Of a DNA stretch of 64,000 nt, positions 9,299 to 18,325 are shown one piece after another. This DNA comes from Roseiarcus sp963824475 (lineage in GTDB: Bacteria > Pseudomonadota > Alphaproteobacteria > Rhizobiales > Beijerinckiaceae). The stretch's first letter is position 1. Each line of letters opens with the position of its first letter. The stretch lies in assembly GCA_963824475.1 (NCBI GenBank), contig CAWGPR010000003.1, positions 310,001-374,000 of the forward strand. Reading direction: 5' to 3'. Both the position numbers and the translations under genes were made by a program. Under the pieces are notes generated by a model, which did not search any database, was not told the DNA's origin, and saw only the letters and a program-made list of their open reading frames with translations.

Positions 9299-10774
9299 AT
9301 GGCCGCACGCATTGTCAAGATTGAGCCATTCGATCTCGTCGTCTTTGGCGGCACCGGCGATCTGGCTTATCGCAAGCTCTACCCGGCGCTCTTTCACCGC
9401 GAGCGCCGCAATCAGTTCTCCGAGCCGACCCGGATCATCGGAGCGTCGCGTCGCCACCTCGATCGCGAGGCGTTCCGCGCCTCAGTGAAGGACGCGCTGA
9501 CGAAATTTCACGTCGTCGACGACGAAGCGGGCGCGGCGTCAGAACAATTTCTGTCCCGGCTCGACTTTGTCGCGGTCGACGCGATGAGCGATGGCGGATG
9601 GGCGGACTTGAAGGCCTTGCTTGGCGCCGACGAACGCATCCGCGCGTATTATCTCGCGACCGGTCCTGACTTGTTCGGTCCGTTGGCGAAGCGCCTCGGC
9701 GCCGAAGGGCTTGTCACTCCCCGCTCGCGCATCATTGTCGAGAAGCCGATCGGCAGCGACCGCGACAGCGCGGCGGCGATCAACGATGTGATCGGCTCCG
9801 TCTTCCTGGAGCGCAATATTTTCCGCATCGATCACTATCTCGGCAAGGAATCGGTGCAAAACCTGATGGCGTTGCGTTTCGCCAATATCCTGCTGGAGCC
9901 GCTGTGGAACAACGCGCACATCGATCATGTGCAGATCACCGTCGCAGAAACGCTCGGCGTCGAGGGACGAGGCGGCTATTATGAAGAAGCGGGCGCGATA
10001 CGCGACATGGTTCAGAACCACATGATGCAGCTCCTCTGCCTCGTTGCGATGGAGCCGCCGAATTCGCTCGAGGCGGACTCGTTGCGGGATGAAAAGCTGA
10101 AAGTGCTGAAGGCGTTGCAGCCGATCAACGAAAGCAACGCCTCCAATCTCACGGTGCGCGGCCAATATCGCGCCGGCTTCGCCGATGGCGGTCCGGTTCC
10201 CGGCTACCTGCAGGACATCGGCAAGGAAGAGAGCGACACGGAGACTTTCGTTGCTCTCAAACTTGCCGTCGCCAATTGGCGATGGGCCGGGGTTCCGTTC
10301 TATCTCCGCACGGGCAAGAGGCTGCCGCAGCGCTTTTCGGAAATCGTCGTCGGATTCCATCGCGTGCCGCACGTCATATTCGCGATGCATCCCGACGGCA
10401 TACCCGCCAATCGCCTGGTGATGCGCGTACAGCCGGATGAAGGGATCAAGCTGTGGATGATGGTGAAGGAGCCGGGTCCAGGCGACATGCGGCTGCAACA
10501 TGTGCCGCTCGACATGAGCTTCGCCAAGGCCTTCGGCGTGGCCCCTGCCGACGCATATGAGAGGCTGCTGATGGACGCGCTCCGCGGCAACGCCGCCCTG
10601 TTCATGCGGCGCGACGAAGTCGAGGCGGCATGGAAATTTGTCGATCCCATTCGCGACGCTTGGGCGCAATCGGGCGAACCGCCGCGGCCGTACGCCGCCG
10701 GCACGTGGGGCCCCAACGCGTCCGTCGCCTTGATCGAGCGCGACGGACGAACCTGGAATGAGGAATACGAATGA
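9299..10774 (+). CDS. zwf: Glucose-6-phosphate 1-dehydrogenase
   Basis: A 491-residue NADP-dependent enzyme oxidising glucose 6-phosphate to 6-phosphogluconolactone, the entry step of the oxidative pentose phosphate and Entner-Doudoroff routes. It has the N-terminal nucleotide-binding FGGTGDLAYRKLYPAL segment (from residue 16) and the active-site motif RIDHYLGKE at residues 176-184. The length is typical. Its stop overlaps the pgl start as ATGA, so the two are translationally coupled. It lies downstream of the ROK regulator on the same strand, linking the sugar transporter to central oxidation. A second, divergent zwf lies at 36.8 kb. Confidence 0.97.
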   Translation: MAARIVKIEPFDLVVFGGTGDLAYRKLYPALFHRERRNQFSEPTRIIGASRRHLDREAFRASVKDALTKFHVVDDEAGAASEQFLSRLDFVAVDAMSDGGWADLKALLGADERIRAYYLATGPDLFGPLAKRLGAEGLVTPRSRIIVEKPIGSDRDSAAAINDVIGSVFLERNIFRIDHYLGKESVQNLMALRFANILLEPLWNNAHIDHVQITVAETLGVEGRGGYYEEAGAIRDMVQNHMMQLLCLVAMEPPNSLEADSLRDEKLKVLKALQPINESNASNLTVRGQYRAGFADGGPVPGYLQDIGKEESDTETFVALKLAVANWRWAGVPFYLRTGKRLPQRFSEIVVGFHRVPHVIFAMHPDGIPANRLVMRVQPDEGIKLWMMVKEPGPGDMRLQHVPLDMSFAKAFGVAPADAYERLLMDALRGNAALFMRRDEVEAAWKFVDPIRDAWAQSGEPPRPYAAGTWGPNASVALIERDGRTWNEEYE

Positions 10775-11484
10775 TTGGGACCGATTTTCATCGCCGCGAA
10801 TTCGCCGATGGCGAAGAGCTGGCTCAGGGCCTCGCCGACTGGACGGCGGAGCATCTGCGGGAAGCTATTGCAGCGCGAGGGGTCGCGCTGCTCATCGTCT
10901 CCGGCGGCAAGTCCCCGGCGCGGTTCTTTGACTTGCTTTCGAATAGAGACCTCGATTGGCCGCGGGTTGCAATCACTCTTGCCGACGAGCGTCGCGTGGC
11001 GGACGACAGTCCGCGGTCCAACGCTCGACTGGTGCGCGAAAGGTTGCTCCGGAATCGCGCGCAAGCCGCGAGCTTTACGCCGCTTGCGGACGTTCGCTTG
11101 CCAGAAGACCGGGAGCTGGCCGCAGCCAGCGCGCGCATCGCCAATCTGCCTTCGCCAGCGGATGTCGTGGTGCTGGGGATGGGCGACGACGGACACACCG
11201 CCTCGTGGTTCCCCGGCGCCGATGGGCTCGCCGAAGCGATGGACCTGGGGGCTCGGCAGCTCGTCGCCCCAATCACCGCGGCAAACGCCGGCGAACCGCG
11301 CCTCACCCTCACTGGACGAGTGCTCTTGCGCGCGAGGGCGATCGCGCTCGAGATCGAGGGCGAGGCCAAGCTCGCCACTTTCGCGGCTGCGCTCGAGCCC
11401 GGGCCGGAGGAGGCGATGCCCATTCGCGCCGTGCTGCGACGCGCAGCCGATCGCCTCACTGTGTTCAGCGCCAAACAGGCCTGA
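10771..11484 (+). CDS. pgl: 6-phosphogluconolactonase (DevB type)
   Basis: A 237-residue cytosolic lactonase hydrolysing 6-phosphogluconolactone made by the upstream Zwf. Family segments are IVSGGKSPARFFDLL, TLADERRVADDSPRSNARLV and MGDDGHTASWFPGA. ATG 10771 overlaps the zwf stop (ATGA). No edd or gnd gene follows in the window, so the fate of 6-phosphogluconate is decided elsewhere. The assignment is firm. Confidence 0.96.
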   Translation: MIGTDFHRREFADGEELAQGLADWTAEHLREAIAARGVALLIVSGGKSPARFFDLLSNRDLDWPRVAITLADERRVADDSPRSNARLVRERLLRNRAQAASFTPLADVRLPEDRELAAASARIANLPSPADVVVLGMGDDGHTASWFPGADGLAEAMDLGARQLVAPITAANAGEPRLTLTGRVLLRARAIALEIEGEAKLATFAAALEPGPEEAMPIRAVLRRAADRLTVFSAKQA

Positions 11485-11543
11485 TTCGGATGGTCTGCAG
11501 CCTGGCGCGATACAAAGAAAGGTTAAGACGCGGGTAGACGCCT

Positions 11544-12440
11544 TCATGTCTTCACGAACGGACAGTCGCCCTTGTCCAGGGGGCGAAATGCGTCTTCGGG
11601 TTTGATCGTCGAGACGAGCTCAAAATAGTCCCAATCGTACTTCGATTGGGCGGGAGTCTTCGCCTTGTAGAGATACATCGGGTGGAGCTTGCGTCCGTCG
11701 ACGCGGATCACTCCCTTGCCGAACAGCGGATCGTCGGTCGGGATCGCCTTCATGGCGTCGACGAGCTTGACGCCGTCGTCGGCGCTTCCGACCTGCGCCA
11801 TGGCCTTCATGAGATGTTCGGTCCCCGCGTACATGCCCGCATGCATGTCGTTGGGCATCATTTTCTTGGGATGAGCGGCCTGGAAGCGCTTGGCGAAGGC
11901 GCGCGTTCCGTCATTCGCGTCCCAGTAGAAGCCGGTGCAGATCATCGCCCCGTCGACGATATCGAGCCCGAGCGAGGGAATGTTCGTGATGTTGAGGATG
12001 AGACCGGCAAGGCGTTGCTTCGCGCCAAGACCGAATTCATGCGCCTGCTTGATGCAATTGTTGAGATCTCCGCCCGCATTGGCGAGGCCCACGGTGTCGG
12101 CGCCCGAATTTTGCGCCTGCAGAACGAACGACGAGAAGTCGGGCGTGTTGAGCGGATGGCGCACCGAGCCTAAGACCTTGCCGCCCGCGGCCTGAACCGC
12201 GGCGGCGCAATTGGCCTCGAGGTCCTTGCCGAAGGCGTAGTCGGCGGTGATGAAGAACCAGCTTTTTCCGCCCGCCTCGGTCAGCGCTTTGCCGAGGCCT
12301 CTGCCCAAGGCGTAGGTGTCGTAGGTCCAGTGAACGAAATTGCGCGAGCATTTCGGACCGGTCATCACCGAGGACCCGGCGCCCGAGCCAATGACCGCCT
12401 TGTTTTTCTCCTGGGCGACCGCGATGACCGCCAGTAGGTC
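11544..12440 (-). pseudogene. Truncated branched-chain amino-acid ABC binding protein (LivK-like)
   Basis: About 300 residues of a periplasmic Leu/Ile/Val-type binding protein (type 1 PBP, Peripla_BP_6) are readable, from AVIAVAQEKNKAVIGSGAG through FVHWTYDTYALGRGL and SWFFITADYAFGKDLE to the natural C-terminus DKGDCPFVKT. The first 100 or so residues, including the signal peptide, are missing. Upstream of about 12440 the sequence becomes unrelated and then runs into a palindromic repeat, so any product would be neither exported nor complete. No livHMGF genes are nearby. The deletion end is therefore close to the repeat. A long open frame to 12608 exists but its N-terminal 56 codons are repeat-derived. 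Confidence 0.8.
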
Positions 12441-12488
12441 CTGCAAGAACAAGGGCCTCGTGCGCGCTGCTCTCTTGCCCTGTTTTTG

Positions 12489-12531
12489 ACGTGTCGAACA
12501 CGTGGATGGCCGGGACAAGCCCGGCCATGAC
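12489..12531. repeat. Dispersed double-hairpin repeat
   Basis: Two hairpins lie side by side: CGTG-TCGAA-CACG (12490-12502) and a perfect 9-bp stem ATGGCCGGG (12506-12514) with CCCGGCCAT (12520-12528). In translation this repeat reads AGLVPAIHVF on the minus strand, a string often seen in over-predicted rhizobial proteins. It borders the truncated livK-like gene. Confidence 0.75.
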
Positions 12532-12619
12532 GCCCTCACAAGCCGTCGCGGGGTTCCACCCCGTGCTTCGAAACCCACCCGACCAACAGGTAGCGCGACA
12601 AGAGCCAAATATCGCGCCG

Positions 12620-13508
12620 CTATCCCTTAAAGCGCTTCTCGAACCAGTGATCGGCGTACGGGTTGTCATTGAAGCGGGCGATTTCCCGGTAACCCTCGTT
12701 GCGGTACAGTGCATGCGCTTCGGTCAGCGCGCGGTTGGTGTCCAGGCGCAGCGTCTTCAGCCCTGCCTCGCGCGCCGCGGCTTCGAGCGTTCTGAGCACC
12801 CGGCGAGCCACGCCCATGCCGCGGGCCGAGGGCGCGGTCCAGACGCGCTTGATTTCTCCCGTCGTCCTGTCGATGCGCTTGAAGCCGCCGCATCCGACCG
12901 CGTCGCCGTCGAGCCGGGCGACCACAAAAAGGCCCGCCGGAGGGGCCATGTCCTCGACGCGGGCCGAGTCGTCCGCGGCGGGGTCAAAGCCACTCTCGAA
13001 ACGCGCCTTGAGCTCTCGGAAATACGCATCGAGGCACCCACGCGCATCGGCGCTGTCCGGCGCTTCCGCGGCGACCTCAACCGAGGCGGCTCGGATCAGT
13101 CGCTCAACCTCGCCCATCGCCGTCAGTAGACGGCCCTGCTGAGAGGCGTCGAGGGGCGCCAGCATCGACGCCGCGAGTTGATCCGAGAGCCTGTCATAGG
13201 CCGCGCGTTCCGCGCTTCCCTTGCGGGTCAGGCTCACACGGCGGCGGCGACCGTCCCCAGCCCCTTTCGCCACCGCGATCAAACCCTGCGCTGTCAGGGA
13301 TTGCAGCAAGCGGCTGAGATAGCCCGAAATCGAGCTTAAGCTTGCTGCGGAGCATCTGGACGTCCACGCCATCGGCGCCGATTTCGAACAAAAGCCGGGC
13401 CTCCGCCAGCGGACGGCCCCGGCGCAGGTAGTCGACCTCGAGCGCGCCAACCCGTTGAGTCACCGCGCGGTTGAAGCGACGAATTTGGCGCAGCTGGCTC
13501 TCGTCCAT
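12620..13508 (-). pseudogene. MarR-GNAT fusion protein with one frameshift
   Basis: The two frames together give a 295-residue fusion of an N-terminal MarR-type winged-helix domain and a C-terminal GNAT acetyltransferase. The first frame starts at ATG 13508 (MDESQLRQIRRFNRAVTQ) and runs to MLRSKLKLD. The second continues as SGYLSRLLQSLTAQGLI and the wing GDGRRRRVSLTRKG. The GNAT part includes LFVVARLDGDAVGCGGFK, IKRVWTAPSARGMGVARRVL (acetyl-CoA loop) and a C-terminal HWFEKRFKG. One extra base in the A-run at 13327-13329 accounts for the break. Fusions of this kind are known in Proteobacteria, with the GNAT target usually unknown. It is either a broken gene or a sequencing error. Confidence 0.8.
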
Positions 13509-13878
13509 TCTCTGACTTTAGTCAGATATCTATCGATTTCAAGCCTCCGGTCGGCCCACGCTCCGCTGCAAGATCGCGCGCCTCGGCGAAATGGCGCGGC
13601 CCGAAGACGCAAAAGCTTGCCGGCTGCCCAGAACGCCGCGCCGGATATTGTGATCGGCGGCGGGGGGCCGCCCCGCAACGGAACCGATTGCAGGCAAGCC
13701 GGAAACAGCGCTAGACTGAATTCCAGCGCAACTGGCGCGCGCCGTCCTTGCCCATGCTCTGCATCTCGCATCGCGGTTCGCGCCCAAGAAAAAAGCGTCG
13801 ATGCCGGCGCGCTGCGCGGAACGCGCCGCCCGCCGGAAACGTTGAGGGCGATGGGGCTCCTTGGTTAGGGAGACTACG
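13509..13878. other. Intergenic stretch, no gene seen
   Basis: About 370 bp between the divergent MarR-GNAT gene and the next plus-strand gene. Open frames here have no family features and contain low-complexity Arg/Ala composition typical of GC-rich shadows. A Shine-Dalgarno-like AGGGAG lies at its right end for the next gene; nothing else is recognised. Confidence 0.5.
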
Positions 13879-14310
13879 ATGCCAAACCTGGAATACGCAC
13901 TAGCGTCAGGGCATTCGGTTCGCTATCTGGACGTCGCGCCGATGATTGCAGCGCTTCGGTTCCAGCCCTCCGATTTCGAATACGCTCATGGCTGGCTGAA
14001 CCATGTGCCAAGCCGCCATCGCTTCCAGTTCGACCGGAGGGGCCGGGTGACGATCGATGCGCTTTGTGGGTGCGCGGCTATGTCGGTGAGGCCCGAGCAG
14101 GCCGACGAACTCCATTCGATGTTCAAGACCTGGCGGCAACACTATTGGACGCCTATGGAGCAGAACCGGGAATTCGCGTCGCACTTCAAAGAGCCGAACG
14201 CGTGGGCGAGATTGTTCCGCGATATCCGTATGGCGTGGCGGCGCTTCCGGCGCGAAGCCGAGCCAGTCACAATTCCGGTGGAAGCCGTGTCGGCGACGCC
14301 GGCGGAATAG
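13879..14310 (+). CDS. Protein of unknown function, 143 residues
   Basis: A 143-residue protein that I do not recognise. ATG 13879 is preferred over the upstream GTG at 13861 because AGGGAG sits six bases before it. The sequence is balanced and protein-like: an N-terminal half with RYLDVAPMIAALRFQPSDFEYAHGW, a CGC cluster in the middle, and an aromatic-rich segment (MFKTWRQHYWTPMEQNREFASHF) followed by a basic helix. There is no signal peptide or membrane span. It is monocistronic between two gaps of nearly 400 bp. Its composition supports a real gene; the function is open. Confidence 0.65.
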   Translation: MPNLEYALASGHSVRYLDVAPMIAALRFQPSDFEYAHGWLNHVPSRHRFQFDRRGRVTIDALCGCAAMSVRPEQADELHSMFKTWRQHYWTPMEQNREFASHFKEPNAWARLFRDIRMAWRRFRREAEPVTIPVEAVSATPAE

Positions 14311-14718
14311 TCGGACCGCTCGGTTGCGAGAGACCGCTCCGTTCTCGGCGGAGCGGGGTAGGCGCGTTCCGCGGAATCCCTACGGCGCTGGCCGCGCCGC
14401 GGGGATTTCACGTTTGCGCCGTTGATCCGGAGCGTCGCCGGTCGTCCTTCCGGCGAGGGCTGCCGTCACCAGCGCGAAGCGATGATATACATATAGGAAT
14501 AGTTTAATGCTATGTCTTCGCAGGTTTCGAGTTGCAGAAAAATGAGCTTAAGCCATTGAAATCGCCTCATCGGACGCAAAACTGAACACCCCCTCGCACA
14601 GTGAATTCCAAGGGCGGGTCAGGCCAAAGGATGCCCCGAACAAACGGTCTCGGCGGCGCCCGGGCGCGGCGCGCGGCTACTCGATCTGGGGGCGGCGCGG
14701 CCTCGAAAAGGCCTGGCG
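14311..14718. other. Intergenic stretch with an AT-rich patch
   Basis: About 410 bp without a convincing gene. It contains a short AT-rich patch around 14482-14520 (GATATACATATAGG) unlike the surrounding GC-rich DNA, and a small hairpin GGCCT-CGAAA-AGGCC (14699-14713) just beyond the rhaI stop on the minus strand. No family features were found in any frame. Confidence 0.45.
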
Positions 14719-16011
14719 TCAAACAATCCCTGACGACGAACCGCCGATCGCAGGACGCTCCTTGGCCTTGATCTTGCGATAGTTCGACGCCCGATAGACG
14801 GCGATCGGATCGAGCGCGCCGCCGTTGCGCAAGCGCGCTTCGGCCAGGATCGGGGACACGTCGGCGACAAAGCCGGCCTTCAAAATACGGTGAGCGAGCA
14901 TGACGTCGTTCGTCGCCTGCGCTGCGGCAAGGGCGTCCCGGTCGACGATCAGCGCCTGCGCATAGGCGCGCTGCGTTTCCATTGCCGAGGCCATCAGGCT
15001 CTCGATCGGATCGGTGACGTTGTGCGACTGATCCAGCATGTAGGCCGGGTCGAAGCCCGGCGCGCCGCGCACGGCGGCGTCAACGAGTTCATTGAAAATG
15101 AGGAACAGGCGGAACGGGTCGATGGCGCCCGTGTCGAGATCGTCGTCGCCGTATTTCGAATCGTTGAAATGGAAGCCGGCGAGCCGGCCTGCCCGAATAA
15201 GCCGCGCCACGATCTGTTCGATGTTGACGTTCGGCGCATGGTGCCCGAGATCCACTAGGCAGTGGGCCTTCGGTCCCAGCGCCTCAGCCGCCATGAGGCT
15301 CGTGCCCCAGTCTGAGATAACCGTCGAGTAGAACGCCGGCTCGTAGAGCTTGTGCTCGATAAACACGCGCCAGTCGCCGGGCAAGCGAGCGTAGACCTCG
15401 GCCATCGATTCGAGATACCAGTCGAACACGCGGTTGAGATTCGATTGGCCGGGAAAATTCGAGCCGTCGGCAATCCAAACCGTCAGCGCTTTCGACCCGA
15501 GCTTCTCGCCGATTTCGATGCATTCGACATTGTGCGCCACCGCCTGGTCGCGCACCGCCTTCTGGCTCGCGCTCAGCGAACCGAACTTATAGGACAGCTC
15601 CTGTCCCGGCTGATCCTGAAAGGTGTTGGAATTGACCGCGTCGAAGCCGACGCCGAGCGACGTCGCTGCTTCCTTCAGCGCGCGAAGATCGTCGACCTTA
15701 TCCCACGGGAGATGCGGCGAGCAGGTCGGCGTCGCGCGCGTGAGTTGATGGATTGTCGCACAATCCTCGAGCTTGTCGAAGATTCCACGAGGCTCGCCGG
15801 GACCAGGAAATCGCGCAAAGCGCGTGCCCCCAGTTCCGACCCCCCAGGTCGGAACGGCGACCGCGAAGGCGGCGACCTCTGCGGTGATGGCCTCGATATC
15901 GACGCCGGCGCGTTCAAACCGCCGGCCGAGCGCCGCATAGTCCTCCCCCTGCGCGGCGCTGAGCTTGGCGTTCTCCTCGGCGATCAGCGCGTCTGGGATG
16001 CGGTAGGACAT
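14719..16011 (-). CDS. rhaI: L-rhamnose isomerase, rhizobial subtype
   Basis: A 430-residue TIM-barrel isomerase converting L-rhamnose to L-rhamnulose in the cytosol. It resembles the Rhizobium/Pseudomonas-type RhaI rather than the E. coli RhaA type. Recognisable parts are MSYRIPDALIAEENAK at the N-terminus, VFIEHKLYEPAFY (metal-binding Glu), LVDLGHHAPNVNIEQIV and AGFHFNDSKYGDDDLD. ATG 16009-16011 is chosen; the open frame extends to 16521 but that part overlaps rhaD and has no homologous character. It follows rhaD with a 26-bp gap, forming the catabolic arm of the rhamnose regulon. Confidence 0.95.
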   Translation of the reverse strand: MSYRIPDALIAEENAKLSAAQGEDYAALGRRFERAGVDIEAITAEVAAFAVAVPTWGVGTGGTRFARFPGPGEPRGIFDKLEDCATIHQLTRATPTCSPHLPWDKVDDLRALKEAATSLGVGFDAVNSNTFQDQPGQELSYKFGSLSASQKAVRDQAVAHNVECIEIGEKLGSKALTVWIADGSNFPGQSNLNRVFDWYLESMAEVYARLPGDWRVFIEHKLYEPAFYSTVISDWGTSLMAAEALGPKAHCLVDLGHHAPNVNIEQIVARLIRAGRLAGFHFNDSKYGDDDLDTGAIDPFRLFLIFNELVDAAVRGAPGFDPAYMLDQSHNVTDPIESLMASAMETQRAYAQALIVDRDALAAAQATNDVMLAHRILKAGFVADVSPILAEARLRNGGALDPIAVYRASNYRKIKAKERPAIGGSSSGIV

Positions 16012-16037
16012 GGCCGCTCCGTTTCCGGTCGCTTGCT

Positions 16038-18143
16038 TTAGCGGGTGAAGCTCACCGCGTTGCCCGCGTCGACGTTGAGGATATTGCCGGTGCTCTTGGC
16101 GGACAGATCGGAGGCGAAATAATAGACCGCCTCGGCGATGTCCTCGGGATACACGGACCGTTTCAACAGCGAGCGCTGCCTGTAGACCTCTTCGAGCTCG
16201 TCTTCGCTCACTTTGTTCGACGCCGCCCGTTGCGCCCGCCATTCCCCCTGCCAGATCTTCGAGCCGCGCAGCACCGCGTCCGGATTGACCGTATTGGCGC
16301 GGATGCCGAACGGCGCGCCTTCGAGCGCGAGACAGCGCGCAAGATGGACTTCCGCCGCCTTGGCGGCGCAATAGGCCGACGCGCCTGGCGAGGCCGCGAG
16401 CGCGTTCTTCGAGGCGATGAAGACGATGGCGCCGCCGAGGCCCTGATCCTTCATGATTCGATAGCCCCCGCGCGCGGAGAGAAAATATCCGGTCGCCAGG
16501 ATCGAAATGTTGCGGTTCCAAAGCTCGAGCGAGGTGTCCTCAAACGCCGCGGCAGAGGCGATGCCGGCGTTGGCGACGACGATGTCGAGCCCGCCAAAGG
16601 CGAGGAGCGCCTCGTGAAAGGCGGCGTCGACCCCGGTCTCGCTCGTCACGTCGACACGAACACCGCTGACCGTGTCCTTACCGAACCGCTTGCCGAAATC
16701 GGTAACCGCCGTATCGAGGCTTTGGGCGTCGATGTCGGCGAGCACGACGCAGGCGCCCTCGCCCATGAGCCGAGCCGCGATCGCTTTTCCAATTCCGCCC
16801 GCGCCGCCAGTCACCAGCGCGACCCGCCCGGCGAGCGATTTCGGCTTCGGCTGGCGCTGAAGCTTGGCCTCTTCGAGCAGCCAATATTCGATATTGAAGG
16901 CTTCCTGCTCCTCAAGTCCGACATAGCGGCCGACGCCGGTCGCGCCACGCATCACGTTGATCGCGTTGACGTAGAATTCCGCGGCGATGCGGGCGGTCGA
17001 CTTGTCCTTGGCGAACGACAGCATGCCGACGCCAGGGACGAGATAAATAACCGGGTTGGGATCGCGCATTGCCGGCGAGTCCGACCGTTTGCAGCGGTCA
17101 TAATAGGCCGTGTAGTCGGCGCGATAGTCGGCGAGATCCTTGTCGAGCAACTCAACGACTGAGTCGAGGTTCCGTGCATTTGGGTCGAAGGGCAGCACGA
17201 GCGGGCGGATCTTCGTCCTGAGGAAGTGGTCCGGACAAGACGTCCCGAGCGCCGCCAAGGGCCTGAGATCGCGAGAATTGACGAACTCCAATACCGCCGG
17301 CGCGTCGGTGAAGTGTCCGATCTTGCGCTCGCTCGCGGAGATGTGTTTGCGAATGGCCGGCAAGAGCTTCGCCGCGACATCCCGCCGGTCCGCCCGGGAC
17401 AGGGCCTCGACGCGCGGACCCCCGAACGCCGCTCCATGCGCGTTTGCGCCGAGCCAACGGGCGGCCTTGTTGATCATCTCGAGCGTGATTCGGTAGCATT
17501 CCTTCGAGGTCGGCCCCCACGTGAATAGCCCGTGACCGCCGAGCGCCGCGCCTTTCAGGCTCGGATTGGCCTCAGCCATCTCGCCCAGCTTGAGCCCGAG
17601 GTCGAAGCCCGGCCGCTGCCACGGCAGAAAGCCGAGTTCGCCGCCGTAGATCTCGCGCGTCAGCGCTTCGGCGTTCTCGCTCGCGGCGATCGCGATCACC
17701 GCGTCGGCGTGAACGTGATCGACATGCGGGTGCGGAACGAAGCCGTGCAGCGGCGTGTCGATCGACGTTGCGCGCGGATTGAGGTTGAACGTGCAATGGT
17801 TATAGAGCGCGACCATCTCGTCCTCATGCGCAAGGCCGCGATAGATCGATTTGAGGGTGAGGAGCTTGTCGAGATAGAGCGTCGCGAAGCCGTCGAGCTT
17901 CATCGAACCGATGTCGCCGCCGGAGCCCTTGACCCAAAGGACTTTGGTCGCCGCGCCGGTCAGTGGGTCCGCGGCGGTCACCTTGGCCGATGTGTTGCCG
18001 CCGCCGAAATTGGTGATGCGCAGGTCGCCGCCGAGCAGATTGGAGCGATAGAGCAGCTGGCCGGGTTCGTCGAGGGAAGCTGCGTGCTCGTCGTCCCAGA
18101 GGTCAGGCAACGGAGCGTCAAAACGAAGTTGGTCGCCGCCCAT
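16038..18143 (-). CDS. rhaD: Bifunctional rhamnulose-1-phosphate aldolase / short-chain dehydrogenase
   Basis: A 701-residue fusion. The N-terminal class II aldolase domain has the sugar-phosphate and metal sites in KGSGGDIGSMKLDGF, HPHVDHVHADAVIAIAAS and GGHGLFTWG. The C-terminal domain (about residues 440-701) is a short-chain dehydrogenase with TGGAGGIGKAIA and the YCAAK catalytic pair. It cleaves rhamnulose 1-phosphate to dihydroxyacetone phosphate and L-lactaldehyde, and the dehydrogenase is thought to oxidise the lactaldehyde. ATG 18141-18143 has AGAGGAA nearby; a 13-codon upstream extension is less likely. It is divergent from rhaR. Confidence 0.95.
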   Translation of the reverse strand: MGGDQLRFDAPLPDLWDDEHAASLDEPGQLLYRSNLLGGDLRITNFGGGNTSAKVTAADPLTGAATKVLWVKGSGGDIGSMKLDGFATLYLDKLLTLKSIYRGLAHEDEMVALYNHCTFNLNPRATSIDTPLHGFVPHPHVDHVHADAVIAIAASENAEALTREIYGGELGFLPWQRPGFDLGLKLGEMAEANPSLKGAALGGHGLFTWGPTSKECYRITLEMINKAARWLGANAHGAAFGGPRVEALSRADRRDVAAKLLPAIRKHISASERKIGHFTDAPAVLEFVNSRDLRPLAALGTSCPDHFLRTKIRPLVLPFDPNARNLDSVVELLDKDLADYRADYTAYYDRCKRSDSPAMRDPNPVIYLVPGVGMLSFAKDKSTARIAAEFYVNAINVMRGATGVGRYVGLEEQEAFNIEYWLLEEAKLQRQPKPKSLAGRVALVTGGAGGIGKAIAARLMGEGACVVLADIDAQSLDTAVTDFGKRFGKDTVSGVRVDVTSETGVDAAFHEALLAFGGLDIVVANAGIASAAAFEDTSLELWNRNISILATGYFLSARGGYRIMKDQGLGGAIVFIASKNALAASPGASAYCAAKAAEVHLARCLALEGAPFGIRANTVNPDAVLRGSKIWQGEWRAQRAASNKVSEDELEEVYRQRSLLKRSVYPEDIAEAVYYFASDLSAKSTGNILNVDAGNAVSFTR

Positions 18144-18219
18144 GGGTCGTTCCTCTCGATGCGCGCGATTTTCATCAATCAATAGGCAAGTGATCGAAGG
18201 ACGTCAATGTTTTTGCGCG

Positions 18220-18234
18220 ATTGCGCAGCGCAAT
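18220..18234. promoter_or_regulatory. Palindrome in the rhaD-rhaR divergent promoter region
   Basis: ATTGCGC-A-GCGCAAT is a perfect palindrome with 7-bp arms midway between rhaD and rhaR. It is flanked by an outer inverted pair, TCAATCAA (18175-18182) and TTGATTGA (18253-18260), the latter overlapping a TTGACA-like -35 for rhaR. It is the best candidate operator for the DeoR-type RhaR; binding is inferred. Confidence 0.55.
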
Positions 18235-18325
18235 GAGCGAATTTGATCGAGCTTGATTGACAGCGTGTTGGGCCTTGTGGCAGTGAAAGCGGCAACGATC
18301 AACGATCGGGGGAACGACAAGGGCT

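Noticed and set aside
12441..12608. The first 56 codons of the LivK-like open frame as a genuine N-terminus
   Set aside because: They are encoded by a dispersed palindromic repeat and its flank, and contain no signal peptide.
13455..13868. A 137-codon plus-strand frame upstream of the unknown gene
   Set aside because: It starts inside the MarR-GNAT gene and shows only Arg/Ala-rich low complexity.
16012..16521. N-terminal extension of rhaI to 600 residues
   Set aside because: It overlaps the dehydrogenase part of rhaD and is Arg-rich nonsense; MSYRIPD at 16011 is the family N-terminus.
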